DNA from: an uncultured Ruminococcus sp.
GTDB taxonomy: Bacteria > Bacillota > Clostridia > Oscillospirales > Ruminococcaceae
DNA length: 10,617 nucleotides
Assembly (NCBI GenBank): GCA_900556055.1
Contig: USNJ01000060.1
Coordinates: 1 to 10,617, forward strand
Direction of reading: 5' to 3'
Shown here: piece after piece, positions 1 to 5,756 of the stretch
How positions within the stretch are numbered: position 1 is the first letter of the stretch
How the letters are laid out: each line of letters opens with the position of its first letter
The notes under the pieces: generated by a model
Databases searched by the model: none
What the model saw: the letters and a program-made list of their open reading frames with translations, nothing else
Told to the model about the DNA's origin: nothing
Made by a program: the position numbers and the translations under genes

Positions 1-725
1 TCGGCGCTAAGGGTCTTGCATATGTAAGATGGGTCGAGGACGCTCCCTCCTGCTCATTCTCCAAGTTCATGTCCCCCGAAGAGCTTGACAATATCCTGAA
101 AACACTCGGCGCAGAAAAGGGAGATGTCGTTCTCATCGTTGCCGACAAGAACAAGGTAACTCTGCCTACTCTGGGCGCACTCCGTCTGAAGGTCGCAAAG
201 CAGCTTGATATTATCCACGAGGGCGAATTCAAGTTCCTTTGGATAACGGAATTCCCGTTCTTTGAATGGAACGAGGAAACTCAGCACTGGGACGCTATGC
301 ATCACCCGTTCACAATGCCTATGGACGAGTGCTTACAGTATCTCGATACAGCTCCCGAAAAGGTATTCGCAAAGGCATATGACCTCGTTCTGAACGGAAC
401 AGAGCTTTCCAGCGGATCTATCAGAATTACAGATTACGAGCTTCAGCAGAAGATGTTCGAGTCCCTCGGACTTACCGATGAGGAGATCGAGGCTAAATTC
501 GGATTCCTTGTTGACGCATATAAGTACGGCGCAGCACCTCACGGCGGCATGGGAATCGGTCTTGACCGTCTGGCAATGATAATCTGCGGTGCTGACAGCC
601 TGCGTGATGTTACGGCATTCCCGAAGGTGCAGAACGCTTCCGAGCTTATGTCCAACTGCCCTGCCGTTGTTGACAAGGACAGCCTTGATGTTCTGAATAT
701 CGCAGTTACAAAGACTGAGGAATAA
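1..725 (+). CDS. aspS: Aspartyl-tRNA synthetase, C-terminal part (5' end outside window)
   Basis: AspRS charges tRNA-Asp with aspartate in the cytoplasm. The frame is open from base 3 to the TAA at 723-725, giving about 240 visible residues of a protein that is usually near 590, so the anticodon-binding N-terminus and class II motifs 1 and 2 lie outside. Seen here are the end of the bacterial-type insertion (GAD) domain, the block WITEFPFFEWNEE, the HHPFTMP loop, the LNGTELSSGSIRI segment that helps form the active site, and class II motif 3 as GMGIGLDRLAM with its catalytic arginine. It ends in the usual FPK..ASELM tail. The ATG at 69 is internal: AspRS-like sequence (AKGLAYVRWVED) continues upstream of it to the edge. 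The next gene starts 3 bases after the stop, which suggests co-transcription. Whether it also charges tRNA-Asn cannot be told from this part. Confidence 0.97.
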   Translation, partial: GAKGLAYVRWVEDAPSCSFSKFMSPEELDNILKTLGAEKGDVVLIVADKNKVTLPTLGALRLKVAKQLDIIHEGEFKFLWITEFPFFEWNEETQHWDAMHHPFTMPMDECLQYLDTAPEKVFAKAYDLVLNGTELSSGSIRITDYELQQKMFESLGLTDEEIEAKFGFLVDAYKYGAAPHGGMGIGLDRLAMIICGADSLRDVTAFPKVQNASELMSNCPAVVDKDSLDVLNIAVTKTEE

Positions 726-728
726 CCG

Positions 729-1775
729 GTGAAAAACAAACGACATATAAGGATAGACTTCGATGCACGCAACAAGGATCTTCTGATGCAGACACTGACC
801 GAACAGCTTTCGGCAGGCTATAAGCTCCAAAAATCGCACCCGGTCGCAGGGTCAATGACCTTTGTGCCTGCCGAAAGCGATATCCATTACGCCTGCGTAC
901 TGAGTGCGGAATATCCGAACGGTCTGCCCGAGCCGTGGATAAGCTGCGGCAGAATGTCCGTATATACGATATATTCGGCGGAGGGCGAAATGCCCGCTGT
1001 TCCCGAAAAAGAAGCCGATTATGCTGACTATCTCAAAAGCGGATCACGCAGATCGGTCGCAGCGGCAATTCTGTGGGTATCACTTTTTGCGCTGCATCTT
1101 TACGGCGATATCCTGTCCAAACTCGGAAATGCGGCAAGCATGGCAGATATAACGCTCTCTGACGCAGCTGTAACACTTGTTTTCGGTATAGAGGCATTCC
1201 TCATGATATTTTCCGCAGCAGGTGCTGTGAAAGGACAAAAGCGCAGCCTGCCGAGCGGAAACGGAACACGTTCATCGGCGATCCATTTCAAGCAGTTTAT
1301 TCTGCCTTGGATAGAAGTCATAGCTTTGATCGGCATTATTGTCGACGGTCTTGCATTTCCACTCCGACCTCCGAAGCAGACTCCCCCGCTTTCGGGCGTG
1401 CTTGCGGATTACAGCATAAAAAGGGGCGTTTTCGCCGATAAATATAACGGAAAGAACCGATTTGTTTATCATGCAAAGTCGGAAAAGTTCGCAGAAAAGC
1501 TGTTTGACTGCGCCGTGCTGAATGATGACGGCGGACTGTGGAGCGATTTCCCGTTCTTCCTGCTGAACGGACGCATATCCGTACCGTCGGACGGATATGA
1601 AAACATCGACGAAATATGCAGGCTCAGCTACGACTATACCGATGTCGAGATCGGATCGTCATTCAGCGGACTTATCGTAAGATGCGGCAGCGACATCTAT
1701 GGAATGATGTTCGATACGGACGAGATCTCCGAAGAAGATGTGCTGTCCGCATTAAATAAAAATATGAAAGGATAA
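729..1775 (+). CDS. Membrane protein with DUF2812-like N-terminal domain
   Basis: 348-residue protein of unknown function. The GTG start is supported by TGAGGA (716-721) inside the end of aspS with a 7-base gap; no ATG offers a better start. Residues 1-90 (RIDFDARNKD...LSAGYKL...TFVPAE..IHYACVLS...ISCGRMSVYTIYSAEGE) resemble the soluble N-terminal domain of DUF2812 proteins, which is typically followed by membrane helices; this is a pattern-level match only. Three hydrophobic segments follow at about 110-128, 141-166 and 190-212, and then a soluble C-terminal half of about 135 residues. An odd number of helices would put the two soluble parts on opposite sides of the membrane. It lies between aspS and mscL with gaps of 3 and 6 bases, so it probably shares their transcript. 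In other Firmicutes DUF2812 genes often sit next to PadR-type regulators; none is seen here. Confidence 0.85.
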   Translation: MKNKRHIRIDFDARNKDLLMQTLTEQLSAGYKLQKSHPVAGSMTFVPAESDIHYACVLSAEYPNGLPEPWISCGRMSVYTIYSAEGEMPAVPEKEADYADYLKSGSRRSVAAAILWVSLFALHLYGDILSKLGNAASMADITLSDAAVTLVFGIEAFLMIFSAAGAVKGQKRSLPSGNGTRSSAIHFKQFILPWIEVIALIGIIVDGLAFPLRPPKQTPPLSGVLADYSIKRGVFADKYNGKNRFVYHAKSEKFAEKLFDCAVLNDDGGLWSDFPFFLLNGRISVPSDGYENIDEICRLSYDYTDVEIGSSFSGLIVRCGSDIYGMMFDTDEISEEDVLSALNKNMKG

Positions 1776-1781
1776 ACCGAA

Positions 1782-2306
1782 ATGGCAGAGGAAAAGAAGA
1801 AGAAAAAGACCTTGGCTCAGGAATTCAAGGAATTTATATCAAAGGGAAATGTTGTTGATATGGCAGTCGGCGTTATCGTCGGAAGTGCGTTCACAGCTAT
1901 CGTAAATTCACTTGTAACGGATATTTTCACACCGCTTATCGGCATCATCATAGGCGGCATAAACTTCGCAAGCCTGTCCGTCAAGATACCCGACACGAAG
2001 CTTGAGGACGGCACAGTCATCATGCAGGGAGCTGAGCTTACATACGGAAACTTTATCCAGAGCGTCATCACCTTCCTGCTGACCGCACTCTGCGTATTCA
2101 TTCTCGTTAAATTCATCAATGCACTGAGAAACGGTACGCTAATCGGCAAAAAGAAAAAGGCTGCTCCCGAAGCACCCAAGCCCGAGCCTCCAAAGCCCAC
2201 AAAGGAAGAGCTTCTGCTCACTGAGATCAGAGATCTGCTCAAGGCTCAGAACGGCATCGCCGAGGAAAAGACAGAGGAGGCTCCCGCAGAAAAAAAAGCG
2301 GAATGA
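1782..2306 (+). CDS. mscL: Large-conductance mechanosensitive channel MscL
   Basis: Homopentameric plasma-membrane channel that opens under high membrane tension and releases solutes on hypo-osmotic shock. The family signature is clear: an amphipathic N-terminal helix (FKEFISKGNVVDMAVGVIVG), pore-lining TM1 at about 24-55 with the small-residue pattern GVIVGSAFTAIVNSLV, a periplasmic-type loop at about 56-87, TM2 at about 88-113 (SVITFLLTALCVFILVKFI), and the conserved cytoplasmic bundle helix TKEELLLTEIRDLLKAQ at 140-156. At 174 residues it is longer than E. coli MscL (136). The extra length is a Lys-rich N-terminus (EEKKKKK), a Pro/Lys linker (residues 127-139) and an acidic Glu/Ala/Lys tail after the bundle. 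AAAGGA at 1767-1772 is a good ribosome binding site 9 bases ahead. It is the last gene of the aspS run and is followed by a strong hairpin. Confidence 0.97.
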   Translation: MAEEKKKKKTLAQEFKEFISKGNVVDMAVGVIVGSAFTAIVNSLVTDIFTPLIGIIIGGINFASLSVKIPDTKLEDGTVIMQGAELTYGNFIQSVITFLLTALCVFILVKFINALRNGTLIGKKKKAAPEAPKPEPPKPTKEELLLTEIRDLLKAQNGIAEEKTEEAPAEKKAE

Positions 2307-2321
2307 CCTCAGCTTTAACGC

Positions 2322-2367
2322 AAAAACGTCATGTATCCGGCATTCGGATACATGACGTTTTTTTATT
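2322..2367. terminator. Bidirectional terminator between mscL and trxB
   Basis: A perfect 18-bp inverted repeat (2322-2339 with 2345-2362) closes a 5-base loop (gcatt). Its outer pairs are five A-T pairs, so each strand reads into a T tract after the core stem ACGTCATGTATCCG/CGGATACATGACGT. It starts 15 bases after the mscL stop, and its right edge abuts the trxB stop codon at 2363-2365, so it can end both convergent transcripts. Confidence 0.93.
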
Positions 2368-3283
2368 TCTGTCTGCAATAAGCCGCAGCATTTGCCCCTG
2401 CATATGCACCGTCAGCGGCAGCAGTCACAAGCTGCCTCAGCGATTTTGTACGGCAGTCGCCCGCAGCAAACAGCCCCGGAACGGAGGTCAGACAGTCCTC
2501 GCCGCATTTTATATAGCCGTTTTCATCGGTATCGAGAGCATCGGGCAGAATGATATCGCCCGTTCCCGGAATGCGTCCCATTGCGATAAATATGCCGTCT
2601 GCGGACAGCTTCATATCCTCGCCGCCGTTCGCATCGGACAGAAGAACGCCCTCAACACGGTCGCTGCCGATTATCTGCTTTATCGTCTTGGACGTGAATA
2701 TCTCCACATTTTCCGAAGCCTTCAGCCGTTCAACAGCGGTCATATCTCCCCTGAATTCATCACGCCGATGGACGAGCAGCACCTTTCCGCAGACCTTTGA
2801 AAGATATGCGGCATCGTAAAGCGCAGTGTTTCCGCCGCCTGCCACAACGACCGTTTTTCCGCGGTAAAATCCGCCGTCGCAGTATGCGCAGAAGGATATT
2901 CCCTTGCCTGAGAATTTTTCTTCCTCGGGCAGTCCCAGCTTTCGGGGACGTGTTCCGAGCGCAAGTATCACAGCGTCTGCGGCATATTCCGCACGCCTGC
3001 ATTTTACAGAAAATCCGCCGTCCGTCACGCTGACCTCGGAAACACGGTCGGAGATGATCTCAGCACCCGATTTTTCCGCCTGACTCCTCAGTCTTTCGCC
3101 TATTTCATATCCCGAGATCTCGTCAAATCCGGGGAAATTTGTCACCTTCGGAGCATTGACTATCTGTCCGCCGACAAATTCGCCTTCGATAACAATCGCC
3201 TTCATTCCCGCATTTGCCGCATAAACAGCCGCAGTCATTCCCGCCGCTCCGCCGCCGACTATAATAATGTTGTGATCGTTCAT
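2363..3283 (-). CDS. trxB: Thioredoxin reductase (NADPH/FAD, TrxB family)
   Basis: Cytoplasmic flavoenzyme that passes electrons from NADPH through FAD and a redox-active disulfide to thioredoxin or a similar partner. The 306-residue length is normal for low-molecular-weight TrxB. Domains in order: FAD-binding Rossmann motif GGGAAG at 10-15, with GGQI..APKVTNFPGF at 38-53; redox motif CAYCD with Cys132 and Cys135; a second nucleotide-binding motif GGGNTA at 149-154; HRRDEFR at 172-178, the NADPH 2'-phosphate signature, which argues against the ferredoxin- or flavin-dependent variants that lack it; and the closing FAD motif GLFAAGDCR..LRQLVTAAADG at 270-292. The start is supported by GAAAGGA (3292-3298 on the complement), 8 bases ahead. 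No thioredoxin gene is in the window, so the electron acceptor is unknown. CAYC in place of the more common CAT/VC is a minor variation. Confidence 0.93.
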   Translation of the reverse strand: MNDHNIIIVGGGAAGMTAAVYAANAGMKAIVIEGEFVGGQIVNAPKVTNFPGFDEISGYEIGERLRSQAEKSGAEIISDRVSEVSVTDGGFSVKCRRAEYAADAVILALGTRPRKLGLPEEEKFSGKGISFCAYCDGGFYRGKTVVVAGGGNTALYDAAYLSKVCGKVLLVHRRDEFRGDMTAVERLKASENVEIFTSKTIKQIIGSDRVEGVLLSDANGGEDMKLSADGIFIAMGRIPGTGDIILPDALDTDENGYIKCGEDCLTSVPGLFAAGDCRTKSLRQLVTAAADGAYAGANAAAYCRQK

Positions 3284-3341
3284 TTTATCAGTCCTTTCAT
3301 TGGCTTTTAATATTTATTCTTCACAATTTTCCTGCGGTTAT

Positions 3342-3378
3342 ACAAAAATCCCGCACATCTCCGTATGAAATGCACGGG
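3342..3378 (-). terminator. Terminator of the 3389-4231 lipoprotein gene
   Basis: On the minus strand a 9-bp stem (CCCGTGCAT with ATGTGCGGG, two G-U pairs) formed by 3370-3378 and 3350-3358 encloses an 11-base loop and is followed by ATTTTTGT. It lies just past the lipoprotein stop and ahead of trxB, so the two minus-strand genes are probably separate transcripts. I see no convincing -35/-10 pair for trxB in 3284-3341. Confidence 0.75.
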
Positions 3379-3388
3379 AAAAAAATTT

Positions 3389-4231
3389 TTATTCAGCTGT
3401 GATCTCCTCTGAGGAATCGGTTGAATCATTAACAGTTTCAGCGGCAGTTTCCGACTCGCTTTCAGCCTCGTCAGATTCAGTTTCCTTGGTAAAATCTGCG
3501 ATCTCGTAATCCTCGGGATGCTTCAGGACCTCTTCATCGGGCGTGTCCTCAAGGCGGTCGAGAGTAACCGTAACGATCTGTCCGCCGTAATTTTCGGTGA
3601 ACTTCACAAGCTCGTCCCCATTGAACCAGTAGCTGATGAGGTCAGCCTTGTTATCCGCAACATATGAGGATTCAACGGTATATTTAACGCCGTCCTCCTC
3701 CTTTTCGCAGACGTGCATCTCGCTGTCAAGAACGCTGCCCATGTCATTTCCGAAATAAGATGAGGGTGTTACGGACGCAAGCGAGCCGTCATCGGTAGTG
3801 ATCATTCCCGACTTTTCGCCGTGGTCGAAGGTGTAAACAAGTCCCTCTTCGTGGATAATGCTCATATCGCTTTCGCTGTCACTTCCTCTTGCGGCTTCGG
3901 TCTTGCCGTCGGATGTCATTATGATCGTGATCTTGTCGCCCGCTTGATCCATAGTGAGCTGCATGGTGTAAACGTCCATTGCGCTTACCTTGTCGATGAA
4001 TTTGCTGATATTTGTGTCCGCAAATGCAACGGGATCTCCCTCAATTGGTATCTCCATAGCAGTTTCAGCAGCAGTTCCCTCAGTGACATCTCCCGAAACA
4101 GCAGTCTCGGAAGCCGATGTTTCAGCATCTGCAACAGCAGTTGTTTCAGCACTGTCTGAATTTTTTGCACATGCAGCGAGCGACAGGCAAAGCACAGCAG
4201 CCGCAGCAGCGATGATCTTCTTGAATTTCAT
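3389..4231 (-). CDS. Exported lipoprotein of unknown function
   Basis: 280 residues. The N-terminus is a lipoprotein signal: basic MKFKK, a hydrophobic Ala/Leu stretch, and lipobox LAAC with Cys21 as the acylated residue. A low-complexity Ser/Thr/Ala/Glu linker (22-60) is followed by a folded region of about 185 residues (66-250) rich in alternating beta-type segments (YTMQLTM, KITIIMTSDGK, LVYTFDHG, VKYTVESSYV, LISYWFNGDELVKF, IVTVTLDRLED). This resembles in outline the one-sheet LolA/LppX-type lipoproteins, but I cannot assign it to a family. The last 32 residues are a very acidic Glu/Ser/Thr tail. The start is backed by GAAAGG (4240-4245 on the complement), 8 bases ahead. It is monocistronic by appearance, divergent from the 4339 gene. 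No enzyme motif is visible; a substrate-binding or envelope-sensing role is only a guess. Confidence 0.85.
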   Translation of the reverse strand: MKFKKIIAAAAAVLCLSLAACAKNSDSAETTAVADAETSASETAVSGDVTEGTAAETAMEIPIEGDPVAFADTNISKFIDKVSAMDVYTMQLTMDQAGDKITIIMTSDGKTEAARGSDSESDMSIIHEEGLVYTFDHGEKSGMITTDDGSLASVTPSSYFGNDMGSVLDSEMHVCEKEEDGVKYTVESSYVADNKADLISYWFNGDELVKFTENYGGQIVTVTLDRLEDTPDEEVLKHPEDYEIADFTKETESDEAESESETAAETVNDSTDSSEEITAE

Positions 4232-4338
4232 AAATACAGCCTTTCTTTCAAATAAAACTTTATGGTTTCCTTAAACATTCTTTATGATAAATAAATCCCC
4301 GCATTATATAATAAATATCAATAAAGGGGGAACGCCCG
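4232..4338. promoter_or_regulatory. Divergent intergenic region, promoter poorly defined
   Basis: This 107-base A/T-rich spacer must hold the promoters for the minus-strand lipoprotein and the plus-strand 4339 gene. The only clear element is TATAAT at 4307-4312 on the plus strand, about 20 bases from the strong AAAGGGGG ribosome binding site at 4323-4330. No consensus -35 lies 16-18 bases ahead of it, and no convincing minus-strand promoter was found by eye. Confidence 0.4.
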
Positions 4339-4668
4339 ATGAATCAGTATTTTTATCTGTATTTCATAGTTTTTTTCCTGTTGTTTATCGTTCCGATGAT
4401 GCGCAGAAAAAAGCGCAGACGCATCAGAAATGCCAAAAAAAGAAGAAATGAAAGGGGCAAACGAACAATGAGTATCGAGCTTATCAAAAAATTTATAGGA
4501 AAAAAGTGCATTATCCACGGTGAAAGTGACTTATCCGCACCGACAGGTGTTATCCTTACCGTCGAAGAGAACTGGATCGAGATAGAGAAGCCTGACGGAA
4601 AAACTCAGCTTCTGAACCTTGATTACGTCACCCAGATAGAAGAATACCCCGAAAAAAAGAAAAAATAA
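4339..4668 (+). CDS. Small membrane-anchored protein with Sm/SH3-like (DUF6897-type) domain
   Basis: 109 residues. Residues 1-20 form one hydrophobic helix (YFYLYFIVFFLLFIVPMM), followed by a highly basic stretch (RRKKRRRIRNAKKRRNERGKR, about 21-42) that would stay inside the cell. Residues 44-104 (MSIELIKKFIGKKCIIHG...PTGVILTVEENWIEIEKPDGKTQLLNLDYVTQIEEY) look like a small five-stranded barrel, as in short Clostridia proteins I recall as DUF6897; the family number is from memory. The upstream ATG has AAAGGGGG (4323-4330) 8 bases ahead. Met44, at 4468, also has its own GAAAGGGG (4450-4457) 10 bases ahead, so a 66-residue soluble form may be made too. A Lys-rich end (EKKKK) precedes the stop. 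Function unknown; the basic region could touch nucleic acid or phospholipid. Confidence 0.8.
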   Translation: MNQYFYLYFIVFFLLFIVPMMRRKKRRRIRNAKKRRNERGKRTMSIELIKKFIGKKCIIHGESDLSAPTGVILTVEENWIEIEKPDGKTQLLNLDYVTQIEEYPEKKKK

Positions 4669-4712
4669 GCACATGTGACATTATATCACTTGTTGGGGGA
4701 TTTGTCAAATAG

Positions 4713-4762
4713 AAAGCATGTTTTCACTGCATTTGTCAGTACTAAAACATGCTTTTTGTTTT
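4713..4762 (+). terminator. Terminator after the 4339 gene
   Basis: A perfect 12-bp inverted repeat, AAAGCATGTTTT (4713-4724) with AAAACATGCTTT (4744-4755), is followed by TTGTTTTG. The 19-base loop contains an inner ACTG/CAGT pairing. It lies 45 bases past the stop codon and separates the small membrane protein from the A/T-rich segment that follows. Confidence 0.85.
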
Positions 4763-4780
4763 GCCCCTAATATGTATCAG

Positions 4781-4934
4781 TTGACAATTAATATTTTAAT
4801 ACATCAATATACAGCAAAATACCAAATATCTATAATATAATCAATACAGTTATCCTCTTGCTTTTCATTTCAAAATATGTAATAATATGAGAAAATAAGT
4901 AATTTTTATTACATAAACAGAGGAGGGTAATCTG
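4781..4934 (+). promoter_or_regulatory. Leader and promoter region of the Ltp-like gene
   Basis: The 266-base gap between 4668 and 4935 holds the terminator above and then about 150 bases of very A/T-rich leader. It contains TTGACA at 4781-4786 and TATAAT at 4831-4836, but these are too far apart to be one promoter, and neither has a good partner at 16-18 bases. The second is the better -10 candidate. An AGGAGGG ribosome binding site at 4921-4927 sits 7 bases ahead of the ATG. No riboswitch fold or small gene was recognised. Confidence 0.45.
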
Positions 4935-5738
4935 ATGCACAAAAAAATTGCTTATCTTCTGACGTCTGTTCTTATACTGTCAGCTATGACTGGCTGCACA
5001 GCCTCTGATAGTTCATCTCCGACAGTCGCAGATGATACCGCTGTATCAGTATACGAAGAAACAACATCAGAAGCAAAAACAGAAACAACATCTGCTGAAA
5101 CCAAAAAAGAAACTGAACCCGTACAAACTACTAAAAAGACAGAAACAACAATACGTGAAACCGCGGGCAATGTGTCTGTCAGTCAGGAAAATGCGCTGAT
5201 ACGCGCAAAAAGCTATCTGGCAACAATGTCTTTTTCACGTGAAGGTCTAATAGGTCAGCTTGAATTTGAAGGCTACAGCAATTCCGATGCCACATATGCA
5301 GCGGATAACTGTGGAGCAGACTGGAACAAACAAGCTGTACTGAAAGCCAAGGAATATCTTTCAACAATGTCTTTTTCCTATGACGGACTTGTAGAACAGC
5401 TTGAATTTGAAGGATTTACACATTCACAAGCAGTTTACGGAGCTGATAACAGCAATATAAACGAAAGCAGTCAGGCTGTGGATGCGGCAATGAGTTATAT
5501 AAAAACTATGCCATTCTCGGAAAAGGGGCTTATTGAGCAGTTGGAATATGAAGGATATTCTTATACTGATGCTGCAAACGCCGTAGCTCAATGCAACATC
5601 GACTGGAACGAACAGGCAGTCAAAGCCGCAAAAAGCTATAAGAGTATCATGACATTTTCACGTTCAGAGCTCATTGAACAGCTTGAATATGAAGGATTTA
5701 CTGCTTCACAAGCCGCTTATGGAGCAGACAACAGCTGA
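4935..5738 (+). CDS. Ltp-family lipoprotein with four tandem repeats
   Basis: 267-residue surface lipoprotein. The signal peptide ends in lipobox AMTGC, with Cys21 as the lipid-bearing residue. A Ser/Thr/Lys/Glu-rich spacer (22-82) carries the repeats away from the membrane. Four repeats of about 42 residues, spaced by 47, fill 84-267; their pattern is (A)K-S-Y-L-x-T-M-x-F-S-x-x-G-L-I-x-Q-L-E-[FY]-E-G-[FY]-[ST]-x-x-x-A-x-Y-A-x-D-N. This is the pattern of the 'host cell surface-exposed lipoprotein' (Ltp) repeat, a small helical unit found in many Firmicute and phage proteins. The known example, Ltp of Streptococcus thermophilus phage TP-J34, gives superinfection exclusion by blocking DNA injection, but many chromosomal members have no known job. 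The ribosome binding site AGGAGGG is strong. The next gene begins 18 bases on and is probably co-transcribed. Family call is confident; phage exclusion here is inference. Confidence 0.9.
   Translation: MHKKIAYLLTSVLILSAMTGCTASDSSSPTVADDTAVSVYEETTSEAKTETTSAETKKETEPVQTTKKTETTIRETAGNVSVSQENALIRAKSYLATMSFSREGLIGQLEFEGYSNSDATYAADNCGADWNKQAVLKAKEYLSTMSFSYDGLVEQLEFEGFTHSQAVYGADNSNINESSQAVDAAMSYIKTMPFSEKGLIEQLEYEGYSYTDAANAVAQCNIDWNEQAVKAAKSYKSIMTFSRSELIEQLEYEGFTASQAAYGADNS
5184..5735 (+). repeat. Four-unit protein repeat with two-unit super-repeat
   Basis: Repeat units begin near residues 84, 131, 178 and 225 of the Ltp-like protein, a step of 47 residues (141 bases). Units 1 and 3 share EGYS, a terminal Cys (126 and 220) and the joint DWNxQA. 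Units 2 and 4 share EGFT..SQA.YGADNS. The alternation indicates that a two-unit block of 94 residues (282 bases) was copied. The DNA has diverged, so this is an old duplication rather than an active tandem array. Confidence 0.85.
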
Positions 5739-5756
5739 TATGGGGAGGATATAATT

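Noticed and set aside
69..725. ATG at 69 as start of a separate gene
   Set aside because: AspRS sequence continues in frame upstream to base 3, so this is the 3' part of aspS cut by the window edge.
333..839. 168-codon open frame on the minus strand
   Set aside because: Lies opposite aspS and the next gene, which have clear family or domain evidence; Cys-rich translation with no motif or ribosome binding site.
2303..2800. 165-codon plus-strand frame after mscL
   Set aside because: Runs through the terminator hairpin and opposite trxB; its protein shows no domain.
4672..4712. Short inverted repeats (GTGA/TCAC, TGACA/TGTCA) ahead of the terminator
   Set aside because: Arms of 4-5 bases in A/T-rich DNA are expected by chance, and nothing ties them to a function.
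5184..5735. CRISPR or other DNA repeat array
   Set aside because: The periodicity is in protein, units are 141 bases and diverged in DNA, and the frame is coding throughout.
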